In this document: positions 25,172 through 35,659 of the stretch, piece after piece
Layout: each line of letters opens with the position of its first letter
Position numbering within the stretch: the first letter of the stretch is position 1
Origin: Azolla caroliniana
Lineage: Eukaryota; Polypodiophyta
Reading direction: 5' to 3'
Assembly: GCA_043228905.1 (NCBI GenBank)
Contig: JBHGNT010000007.1
Location: forward strand, 14,136,001-14,200,000
Length of the DNA stretch: 64,000 nt
Notes under the pieces: model-generated
Seen by the model: the letters and a program-made list of their open reading frames with translations, nothing else
Told to the model about the DNA's origin: nothing
Databases searched by the model: none
Program-made: the position numbers and the translations under genes

Positions 25172-28100
25172 CACTCCGGCATGGGATGTCTTACTAGTCT
25201 GATCCGCTTCCGACATGCATCCAGCTGGTCGAGTATCAGTACTTTGGTCAGCATATCTGACCTGTTCTCGGCCGTGTGGATCTTCGTCAGCACGAACTCT
25301 CGATCTTCTACTCGCTCCCGGATCCAGTGATACCTACGCTAGATGTGCTTCGTCTTGGAATGGTACGTTGCGTTCTTAGCAAGGTGGATGGCACTTTGAC
25401 TATTGCAATGGAGTCGGTATTCATCTTGCCGGACACCGAGCTCTCCGATGAAGTCCTTCATCCATAATATTTCCTTGCCGGCTTCCACAGCCGCCATGTA
25501 CTCCGCCTCCGTGGTTGACAACGCAACCGTCTTCTGCAGCCTTGACTGCCATGAGACAGCTCCCCCTGCATATGTCATTACATACCCGGATGTAGACTGG
25601 TTGGTATTCACATCAGCTGACATGTCCGAATCGGTAAAACCGTCAAGTTGAGGTTTACCGGAGCCGAACCGAAGACACATATTCGAAGTGCCCTTCAGGT
25701 ACCGGAGTATCCATTTGACCGCGTTCTAGTGCTCCTTGCCGGGATTGCTCATAAACCGGCTCACCACTCCGACTGCGTATCCAATATCCGGTCGAGTACA
25801 GACCATTGCGTACATCAAGCTCCCGACGGCAGAGGCATATGGAACCTTCATCATATCAACCTTCTTTGCTTTCGTCTTTGGGCTTTGCTTGCCGGATAGT
25901 CTGCAGTTTGCCAGGAGTGTTGATTCGACCGGTTTTGCTTTTAACATGTTGAGCCGCTGAAGCACCTTTGTCATGTATTTCTCCTGTGATAGCCACAATT
26001 GCTTCGTTGGCCGGTCCCGAATGATATGCATCCCCAGCATCTGTCTTGCCGGACCCAAGTCTTTCATTGCGAAAGTTCGGTTGAGAGCCTTCTTCAACAT
26101 CCGTATTTTGGCTTGGTCCCGTCCGACGATCAACATGTTGTCCACGTACAGAAGGAGTATCAGGAAGTCGCCTCCTTCAAACTTCTTCACAAACACGCAG
26201 TGATCGGCCTGTGTCTTGTGGTACCCTTGATCGGTCATGAAGGAGTCGAACTTCTGGTACCATTGTCGGGGAGCCTGCTTCAGTCTGTACAGGCTCTTCT
26301 TCAACTGGCAAACCAGGTGCTCCTTCCCTTTCTCCACGAATCCTTCCGGTTGCTGCATGTAGATCTCCTCTTTGAGGTCACCGTGAAGGAATGTCGTCTT
26401 CACGTCTAGCTGCTCTACCTTGAGGTCCATGCTTGCCACTATACTCAGCACCGTCCGGATGGAGGTCATCTTTACTACCGGGGCAAATATCTCGTCAAAG
26501 TCCACGCCCTTCTTCTACTGGAACCCCTTCACCACGATCCTGGCTTTGTATCTCGGGGGTTTGTCGGCATCTCCTGGTTTCAACTTGTACACCCACTTGT
26601 TTTGGAGTGCCCGCTTTCCTTTCGGCAACTCCACCAATTCGTACGTATGGTTCTCATGCAGGGAATCCATCTCATCCTGCATGGCACTTAACCATTTGCG
26701 GCTGTGGGTGTCATCCTTCACTTCTTTGAAGCTTTCCGGCTCTCCCTCATCGGTCAGCAGCACATGCTCTGCATCCGGAAATCTCTGGGGGGCCCTTCTC
26801 TCTCTGAGAGGATATCTTCGTCTTTGGCCTTCGGCAACCGACTCCACTATTTGTTCTTCATCCGAATCCGATTCTGGGTCTTGGCCAGTTCCGATTTCAA
26901 CTTCCTCTACTTCTTCTTCTGCCGGTTTGGTATCCTCACCGTAACCGGCTGGTTCCTCGAGTGTCAACCGGCTCTTAGCCGGGTGTGTCCGAATCTCATC
27001 GTAGTTCATTATCTTCTTCTCCAACTCCCAGTCTGCAAGAGTCTTGTCCTCCATGAAGATAATATCTCGACTCCGGAAAGCCTTCTTGTCAACCGGATCC
27101 CATAATCTGTAGCCGAACTCATCATCGCCGTATCCGAGGAATATGCATGGCCGGGTCTTTGGGTCCAACTTTCCTCTCCGGTCCTTAGCAACATGCACGT
27201 ACACGAGACACCCGAACACCTTTAGGGGCCGGTAGGACACTTCCTTACCGGTCCACACCTTCTGCGGTGTGTCTCCATCCAAGGGCACTGAGGGTGATCT
27301 GTTTATCACATACGTCGATGTCGACAACGCCTCAACCCAAAACGTCTTGGGTAATTTTGAATGTGCCAGCATACTCCGGACCCTCTCCATTATGGTCCAG
27401 TTCATCCTCTCGACTAGCCCGTTTAGTTCCGGCGTCTTCGGCACGGTAAATTCGAGCCGGATTCCCTTCGAGCGATAGTACTCCTCGAACTGCCCCCGGT
27501 ATTCACCTCCGTTATTTGCTCGAACCGCCTTCAGCTTCCGGCCGGTTTCTCTTTCCACTCTCGCGTGGAGCTCTTTGAAGACGGATAACACCTGATCCCT
27601 TATCTTCAATGGTGTGGCCCACAGCTTCCGGATGTGGTCATCTATGAACATCACGAAGTACTGCGATCCGGCATGTGACTTCGTGTCCACTTGACATACA
27701 TCAGTATGCACCAACTGCAATGGTGCATTACGTCTCATCGGTGGCCTCGATCGGAAAGAGGTCCGATTTTGTTTACCGGCCAGACACTCAGTGCACTTCT
27801 CCAAGTGCATGTTCTTCACTCGAATGAGGTTGTCGTCTGCAAGCCTCTTCATCCCCTTCTCGCTCATGTGATACAGCCTCTTGTGTCACAACTCACTGGC
27901 AGTGTCGGAAGCCATGTTCACTTCTTCCGAGCATAACCGGGCATTCATCAGGTACAACGTGTTTACCTTCTGGGCCCGAGCTACAATCAGGCTCCCTTTG
28001 CTGAACTTCATAACACCGTTCCGGATGCTACCCGTGTAGCCTTCATCATCTAGCCGACCGGCTAATATCAGGTTCAGACGAACCTCCGGAACGTGTCAGA

Positions 28101-29193
28101 CATCCTTTAGCAGCAGCTTGCATCTGGTTGGTGTTGTCAACCACACGTCTCCTATGCCGACAATTCGACATGTACCTTCATTCCCCATCCGGACACAACC
28201 GTGATCACCGGCTGCGTAGGATGAGAAGCATTTCCGGTCCGGGGTAAGGTGGAACGACGCTCCGGAGTCGACCACCCAGGTCATCTCGTCGCCGACAAGG
28301 TTTAGCTCACTCTCCTCGGTGATGAGCATCAACTCTTCTTCACTTGCCACGATTGCCGTCGTTCCCTTCCGGTCCGTCCCCCTCCGATCTTTACCGTTCC
28401 GGTCCGGTGTCCGCTTCGAATCGGTACCATCGGTTTCCTTGTCTTTTCGGAAGTGCCGACAGTTCTTCTAGAAGTGTCCCGGCTTGCTGCAATAGTAGCA
28501 GGTAGGCCTCCCCCTTGACTTTGACCGTGTCCCCGACTTCTCCCGGTTCTGGGGACTACAGTTCCTTTGTCTTCCGCGTTCCGATTTGGTAACGAGCGCT
28601 TTGGAGTCGGAGTTCGTATCCTTGTCTTTCCAACGCGCCTCCTCATCTAGCAAGCTCGACTTCACTCTTGCCAGGGATAACCGTTTCCCTTCTGGCCCGA
28701 CATTGCCCAAAGTGATAACCAACGTCTCCCAGCTATCTGGGAGGGAACCGAGCAGGAGTAGTGCTAGTACCTCATCGGCGAGAGGTACTTCTAATGATGT
28801 TGCCTGGTGGATCAGCCCCTGGAAGGCATTCATGTGCTCTGCCATGCTGGAGCCATCTTGGTACCGGAGTCTTACTAGCTTCCGAAATACCGAAACCTGA
28901 TTAACAACATTTTTGTTTTGAAACATAATGCCTATCTTCTCCTAGAGCTCATGAGCCTTGCTCTCTTCATTGAAGTTGTTGTATAGACTCATGTCGATGA
29001 AGCACCGTATGTACGCTGTTGTCTTCATGTGCATCACCTCCCATATCGTGGCGTCGATTTTGTCCGGTCTCTTGTCCCCAAACTGAACTGGCAACCAAAG
29101 ATCTTTAACCACGAACATGTCCCTCATCTTCGACTTCCACACCGAATAGTTGGAGCCGGTGAGCTTGAACATGCCTCCCAATGAATTGTCCAT
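25171..29193 (-). pseudogene. T gag-pol, one frame with seven stops
   Basis: From the ATG at 29193 (MDNSLGGMFKLTGSNYSVWK) to the stop at 25171-25173 the frame never shifts, giving 1,341 codons. Premature stops lie at 28942, 28468, 28096, 27886, 26515, 25726 and 25339 (low coordinate of each codon). Domains: gag with zinc knuckle CYYCSKPGHF (about 28470-28500, last Cys after the stop); protease VVDSGASFHLTP (about 28270); integrase with KCTECLAGKQNRTSF finger and FIDDHIRKLWATP, RANNGGEYRGQFEEY and ELNGLVERMN (27800-27400); RT with KTTFLHGDLKEEIYMQQPEG and LLLYVDNML (YVDN where active copies have YVDD, about 26145); RNase H with STTEAEYMAAVEAGKE (about 25500). The length and order fit a Tnt1-like polyprotein. 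Confidence 0.9.
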
Positions 29194-29208
29194 TTTATGT
29201 GTAACCTC

Positions 29209-29220
29209 GCTCTAATACCA
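29209..29220 (-). other. Primer binding site of T
   Basis: On the minus strand TGGTATTAGAGC, three bases inside the 5' LTR. It is one transition from the initiator-Met tRNA complement. Confidence 0.85.
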
Positions 29221-29223
29221 GTT

Positions 29224-30026
29224 TGAAAGGACTATGCGCTCTTAAAACAATGCTCGGCCACAACCGAGTCTAGGATCAAACACTAAAAAACGGATAATGT
29301 ATGCACGACACAGTAAAGAGAAGAGTACACAGGATGTTTATGTGGAAAACACGGGAAAAACCACGGCAATCCACAGACTGCAAACTATCACTATGTTACA
29401 ATGTGCAATAGATGAACACAGAGGCAACGACTTCTTGCTCATTGTCTTCGCCACAGGCGGCGGTTACAACAAAGACAACATCCTCTTCGTCTCTCACACT
29501 CTCTCTCTCTCTCGCTCTCTCTCTCTGTACACAGTTGCACTCAAAATCTTGCACCAACAAGAATGAATACAACTCCATACTAAGTTTTCCCTAAGTCATA
29601 TTTATACTAATATGACTTTTCGGCTATTTACAAATATAGCCCCAATGGACTCTCAGAAACATATTTACGAATATGTCCGTTCATCCGGTGAGCACTCCTC
29701 ACCGGGCTTGCATCATCCAGCTCTTGCCGAGCACTCGTCATCCGGTTCTCACCGGGCCTTCCTTGCCGGGTACTCATCATTCGGTTCTCACCGGGTCTTC
29801 CGTTGCTGGGTACTCATCATCCTGTTCTCACCAGGTCTTCCGTTGCTGGGTACTCATCATCCGGTTCTCACCGGGTCTTCCGTTGCCGGGTACACATCAT
29901 CCTGTTCTCACCGGGTCTTCCGTTGCCGGGTACTCCACATCCGGATTCGGCCTTGGCCTATCGGCCTCGACCGAGTTGCTCATCCACACTGTTCTTCTCA
30001 CTTCCCATGGGAACTATTTCCTAACA
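29224..30026 (-). repeat. 5' LTR of T
   Basis: 803 bp, with the same six-unit 39-40 bp array (about 29737-29945) as the other LTR. A CT-rich run at about 29502-29527 is longer than in the 3' LTR and accounts for part of the length difference. Confidence 0.9.
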
Positions 30027-30436
30027 ATTCAGACGGAGGAAGAGGACGCTGCCGTGCAAGAAGAGGCCGATTCGGCCAAGGACGAGGCCGACGAGGCCCG
30101 ACTTACGAAAACAACTCGCAATTTCGGCATCGAGACGGAAGCCATCGAGGAACCTTCGGAAGAAGGGGGAGCTTCCATTCTGGTCCGAACCGACAAAGCT
30201 CGGTCGAATGCGGATATTGTGGAAAAATCGGTCACCACGAAGAAGAATGTCGTAAGAAGATACACGAGTCGGCTTCCACTAGCCGACAACTAACCAACTA
30301 CGCCATCAACTCCGACTATGACGATCGCGGCGGAATGTTTGTGATGAGACATAAAGCGAATTCTATGTCGGCCTCTACTTCTACTAGTGCCTTCGGTTTG
30401 GAAGACGTATGGTTCATCGATTCCGGTGCCTCAAAC
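30027..30436 (+). pseudogene. B1 gag C-terminus and protease start
   Basis: Resumes the gag cut by T. It is rich in Gly and Arg (SDGGRGRCRARRGRFGQGRG), then has an intact zinc knuckle CGYCGKIGHHEEEC at about 30214-30255 and the start of the protease, FIDSGASN (30415-30434), where K is inserted. The zinc knuckle is complete here, unlike in A1 and G1. Confidence 0.82.
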
Positions 30437-30731
30437 TGTCGAATACGAGTTTATAATGGCCATATTCACACTGTCCCTTTGGACAACCCATGTTTGGGCT
30501 ATTTCTATAAATAGCATAAAGGGCAGTTGCCCTAGGACAGTCACTATATAAAGTGACTTTGTAACCTTTAGAAAAGGTTGGTTGTCAATCTTTGTAACTT
30601 TTGCTATTGGAATATAACGTTTTCCTTGTGCCTATCTCTCCCTCTCTCTGACTATCTTGCTTATGCGCATACACAAGTTCTTCATCACGAATGTTGCTTG
30701 CACTTCCGCATTGATGGCCTTGTCCCCAGCA
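30437..30731 (+). repeat. 5' LTR of K
   Basis: 295 bp, begins TGTCGAATACGAG and ends CCCCAGCA. A TATA box (CTATATAAAG) lies at about 30544-30553. The primer site TGGTATCAGAGC (perfect initiator-Met complement) is at 30734-30745. Confidence 0.87.
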
Positions 30732-31413
30732 TTTGGTATCAGAGCGTTGGAGGTTCTTCAACTCGCTGCCGGCCGTCATAGTACACCACACAACATTTTG
30801 TTTCTGTTTTTCTTGAAGAACAGAGAAGAGAGAAGACAAACAGGAAGTCAGCATTTCATTGTGTTAAACCACTAATTGGAGTAAGCTAAACGGCTGTACT
30901 CTATTCCTGTGATTGTAACCACTTGAGGTGAGCTCCTTGTGCAACACCCGACCTAATTGTGCTTCATTTGGTTAAACAACATCCGAATAGGTCATCAGAC
31001 GCTATTCACCCGCTTGTTATAACCACCCACTGCAGATTGGTCTCCTGGCAACAACCAAATTCGTGCTTCATTCGGCTTATCAACATTTGGGAGGATCAGT
31101 TGGATCTGTCGCTCTCATCGCTGTAGTCATCTGAAGCAAAATCGGCCCAAACAATCGTTTTCGTGTAATCGGTAATCGGCATACGATCGGAAGCTAATCG
31201 GGTTCACTCCGACTCGGCAACATTCGGGAAGACCAGCCGGTTTTGTCCCTCAAGTTACCGGAGTCACTCCAAGCAAGTTCAGCAAACAAATATCCAAAAC
31301 CAAGCCGACTCGGGTTCAAAACCGACTAGAACGCTATCGGGTGAGCCAACCGGCTACACCCACTAAGGTTCGTAGTCAACTCCGAACTGGGTCTTCCCAA
31401 CTGAAACCGAATT

Positions 31414-34400
31414 AGATGGCATCAACATCTGGCTCATCGGAAATGAGTCTAAGGAGGTTCGACGGCTCGAACTTCAACTTCTAGAAGGAACAAATGCAGG
31501 ACTATCTCATAGTCAAGGGTCAGATAGACCCGATTGAGAATGAAAATCCTCTAGAAGCATACAAGGGAAACGAGTGGCTAAAGCTGGACAGAATTGTCCG
31601 CACCATGATTTGGATGCACTTGTCGGAGTCAGTGTACTTCACAGTGCAATCATGCTCGACAACTTTTGAACTATGAAAAACATTGTCGGAAACTTATGAA
31701 AAGAAGGTCGTTGCAACGAAGATGTATCTGATCTAGTGCCTCTACAACTTGCGGATGAAAGAATCCGATTCAGTTTAGGCACACCTCAACGAGTATGAAA
31801 GCATAAGCTCCCAAATCTTGTCTCAGGGGATGGCAATCGAGGATGAACTCAAGGCAATGATACTCATGAGTAGTCTCCCCTCTTCATGGGAAACTTTCGT
31901 TACAACTGTGTGCAATGCTTCAACATCTGCCGTTAAGTACTCTGAAGTCATGAGCACAATCTTGACTGAAGCAGCTCGGAGAAAGTCTTTCGCCAAAGAC
32001 TCGGCAGATGAAGCTTACGTAGTACAAGGTTCGGCCGACCGATCGAACAACCGGGAAAGAAGTTCTTCCCGACCGTCGAACAATCAGCGAAGCCGGAGCA
32101 AGTCCCGGGATAACCGAATCTGCAACTACTATAAGAAATTGAGACACATCAAAGCCGACTACCGGGCACTCAAAGCAAAAACTGACAAAGCTCAGAGAGC
32201 AGATTAGAAGAGTAGCCGACATGAGGAGGTCAACTACGTCGGCTCTTCAGCCGAAATTTTGACGACCGACCCGAACATATTGTCCATAGAGAACCTAGTC
32301 GAATCAGAAGTTCTGCTTATGACTGAGGAATCAAGCACATGGCTCCTAGACTCGGGCGCATCGTATCATGTGACACCTCACCGATCTCAGTTTCGGAAAC
32401 TCGCAGCACTGTGCTATAATCGGAATCGGCACCGTAGAGCTCAACCTTCTGGGCGGCTCTACACTCGTACTACACAACGTCCGACACATTCCTGAGCTCT
32501 CAAGACCCTTGATCTCAGTTGGACAACTTGACGAAGCCGACATCCGTGCTGGATTCTCATCAGGAGGGTGGACACTCCACAAAGGGATCCTCCTGCTTGC
32601 TCAAGGACCAAAGGTACATTCCTTGTATCCTTTATATGTCACACTCAAAGAGGGTGACTTATTTTTGGTTGATATCCCCGTGTCATCGTTATGGCACGGA
32701 CGACATGGACACCTCAGCAAGGCTGACATAATGCACCTATCTAGAGTTGGTTACATCCCCAAACTCTCCTTCTCGGATCACCAATTCTGCGAGCATTGCC
32801 AGTACGGCAAATAGGTAGCCGCATCACACCCGACATCAACACCAAGAGAATCGAGTCCCCTCGATTTGGTCCACTCGAACATCTGTGGCCCGATGCTACA
32901 TCAGTCTCTCGACGGTGCTTCGTACTTCGTCAGTTTTATTGACGACTCGACTCGGAAGGTGTGGTCTTACCCCATCAGAACCAAAGATTGGGTGTTCTCA
33001 ATCTTCTCTGAATGGCTTGCAATGGTCGAAAATCAAACCGGTAGGAAACTGAAATGTTTCCGAACCGACAATGGAGGAGAATTCAAGTCTGAAGAATTCG
33101 TCAAATTTTGCCGGGAACGTGGCATTCGACATGAATATACGGCACCTTATAGTCCGAAGCAGAACGAAATTGCAAAACGTATGAATCGAACGATTCAAGA
33201 ACGCGTAGTATCCATGCTCCAACACTCCACACTGTCGGATGGCTTCTGGGCAGAGGCTCTACTTACAATAGTACACATCATAAATATGTCGCCAAGTACC
33301 TCTAGGACTTAAAATACCTCAGGAAATATGAACCAATAGTACGTCGAATTATGACAAGCTAAGGATCTTCGGCTGCGAGGCGTATGCCCTCATACCGAAA
33401 GACGACCGTTGGAAACTCGAACCAAGATCAAGGAAATGTGTTTTCCTTGGATATGGGCCCGACGGCGAGATCAGATACTAACTCTGGGACCCTGAGCACA
33501 AACAAATCATCTGAAGTTCGGACGTCGTGTTCAACGAGTCGGCTATGCATAAAACGGTCGAAAGGCCTATTGAAGTCCGAAGGGTAATATTCTCCGAAGT
33601 GCGAACCTTTCATGAAGGCCCAACCCACAACACGAGATTGGTTTCATGGGTAACCGACAACTCTCACACCGAATCCACCGATTCGGCACAACTGAATGGC
33701 TTGGCTCCCAACCATTCAACATCGACACCCGGTGCGACTAGTCCGGTCATACCTTGCAGATCTGAGAGACTATCGCAACCTTCGGAGAGGTACTCTCCTG
33801 GAATTCTCTTTACCGTCGCTGGCGAATCGACGTCTTACGAAGAAGCATGGCATATGGCGATGGAGTCGGAAATGCACTCCATTCGGGCAAACAAGACTTG
33901 GGACTTGGTCTAATTACCGAAGAATCGACATGCTCTTCCATGTAAGTGGGTCTATCGCCTAAAAGAGATGTCTGACTCGACCAACCCAAAGTACAAGGCC
34001 AGATTAGTTGCGAAGGAATTTAGACAAGAATATGGCGTCGACTTCGACGAAATCTTTTCACCAGTGGTGAAAATGACAACCCTTCGTTTCATGCTCGACG
34101 TCGTGGCCGCCGACAACTTGGAGCTGATTTAGCTAGATGTAAAAACGACATTCTTGCACAGTGACCTACGGGAGGAAATCTATATGGAGCAGCCGAAAGG
34201 CTTTGTGGCATCCGGCCAGGAACATCTAGTCTGCCAACTCAGGAAGAGTCTCTACGGCCTGAAACAGGCACCCCGACAGTGGTACAAGAAGTTCGACGAC
34301 TTCATTCAATTGGTCAGCTTCTCAAAGAGAGATGAGGACCACTGTCTCTTCACCAAAATAGCTCAAGACGGGTCTCCCGTCTTCCTCATCATCTACGTGG

Positions 34401-35387
34401 ATGACATGCTACTCTCCGGTCGGCATGCCGAAGAGCTCACCGAACTCGTTTGGAAACTACGGTTGAAGTTTGCCATGAAGGACCTCGGTCCGGCAAGACA
34501 CATACTTGGTATGAAGATTAGTTAGCATCGCGATAACCGACAACTTTTCTTGTCTCAAACCGACTACATCAGACGTGTCTTGGAACGCTTCAACATGCAC
34601 TCAGCCAAGCCTACCTCGACCCCGCTCCCCATTAACCTTCGGCTGTCTCAACGAGACTGCCCGACATCCGGTCCGGAGGGGGAAGATATGAAGTCGGTAC
34701 CATATGCACCAGCAGTCAGCTCCCTTATGTACGCGATGGTTGCGACACGGCCTGACATTTCTCACGCCGTAGGATTCGTCAACAGATTCATGCACAACCC
34801 AGGCCGATCGCACTGTAACGCAGTCAAGCATGTGTTTAGATATCTAGCTGGCACAAAAGACCACGACATTCTCTTTGGCCCGAACTCAACCTCAGGTGTA
34901 GTCGGTTACACCGACTCAGACTTCACCGACTGTGTGGACAATCGGAAATCAACAACTGGATACTATTTCAAATTTGGCAACGGAGCAATCTCGGGGAAGT
35001 CGAAACTTCAGGAGTGCACAACCACCTCAACGACCAAAGCGGAATATGTAGCTGCGTCCGATGCGGCAAAAGAAGCTTTATGGCTCGGTCATGGCTCGGT
35101 CGACTGGCGCACACGTTTCGACAAGTTGACCTTGACTCGGCTCCAGTTGTCTACAGCGAGAGTCAGGGTGTTGTTGCTTTGTCAAAGAATCTGGTTCACC
35201 ACAACGCCTCCAAGCATATCGACGTTCGATATCACTTCGTTCGGGACTGCATCATTTTAGGGAAAATCGGACTTGAGAAAATATCCACAACCGATAATGT
35301 CACACATGGAATGACCAAGTGTCTTTCGGCGGATCGTTTCCGGTCCCTTCGGCACCAAATGGGCGTAACGAAAAATCGGTCCGGTTA
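31414..35387 (+). pseudogene. K gag-pol (decayed copia polyprotein)
   Basis: The ATG at 31414 starts MASTSGSSEMSLRRFDGSNF, and a TAG follows where relatives have Trp. Gag core SLPSSWETFVTTV is at about 31880. The zinc knuckle region at about 32118-32155 is damaged (ICNYYKKLRHIKADY). Protease LLDSGASYHVTPH is at 32344-32382. Integrase spans 32690-33300 (FIDDSTRKVWSYP, FRTDNGGEFKSEEF and QNEIAKRMNR). RT spans 33990-34530 ([19 protein letters not shown] and LIIYVDDMLLSG). RNase H spans about 34900-35350 (GYTDSDFTDCVDNRKSTTGY and ASKHIDVRYHFVRDCI). There are more than ten stops or frame changes. Confidence 0.87.
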
Positions 35388-35585
35388 AAGTCGGACACAC
35401 AGCACATGATGGTTTCGGACCACCGACATCAGTTCTTTGAGGATTGGCTTCAGCTCTTCCAACTCGACCGGTTCGGTCTTCTGTCTTTGGATCTTGCCGA
35501 CTCTAACAAAACCGATATGTTCGATAAACCTTGTATATACCTGTAATTTTTTAGATAACCCATGTATACGCCCATTACGGGGGAG

Positions 35586-35659
35586 TGTCGAATACGAGTG
35601 TATAATGGCCGTATTCATACTGTCCCTTTGGACAGCCCAAGTTTGGGCTATTTCTGTAA
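35586..35659 (+). repeat. 3' LTR of K, truncated to 74 bp
   Basis: Begins TGTCGAATACGAGTG after the purine-rich ACGGGGGAG and matches the first 74 bp of the 5' LTR. It then breaks off into B1 protease sequence. Confidence 0.85.

Larger units (their letters stand above)
24380..30026 (-). mobile_element. Ty1/copia element T (Tnt1-like), inside B1
   Basis: Complete minus-strand copia element of 5,647 bp: 5' LTR 29224-30026, primer site 29209-29220, gag-pol 29193 down to 25171, polypurine tract, 3' LTR 24380-25160. Flanks are ATTCG (24375-24379) and ATTCA (30027-30031), an imperfect 5-bp target duplication. Gag and pol resemble the tobacco Tnt1 group in layout and wording (HMSEKGMKRLADDNLI in the integrase finger region). 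Gag-pol is a single frame with seven nonsense codons, so it is inactive now. Confidence 0.9.
30437..35659 (+). mobile_element. Ty1/copia element K, inside B1 protease
   Basis: 5' LTR 30437-30731, primer site 30734-30745, leader to 31413, gag-pol 31414-35387, and a 3' LTR of which only the first 74 bp remain (35586-35659). The right end is a deletion: about 220 bp of LTR and roughly 25 codons of the B1 protease are missing compared with A1, so no target duplication can be read. Gag-pol has many in-frame stops. Confidence 0.85.
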
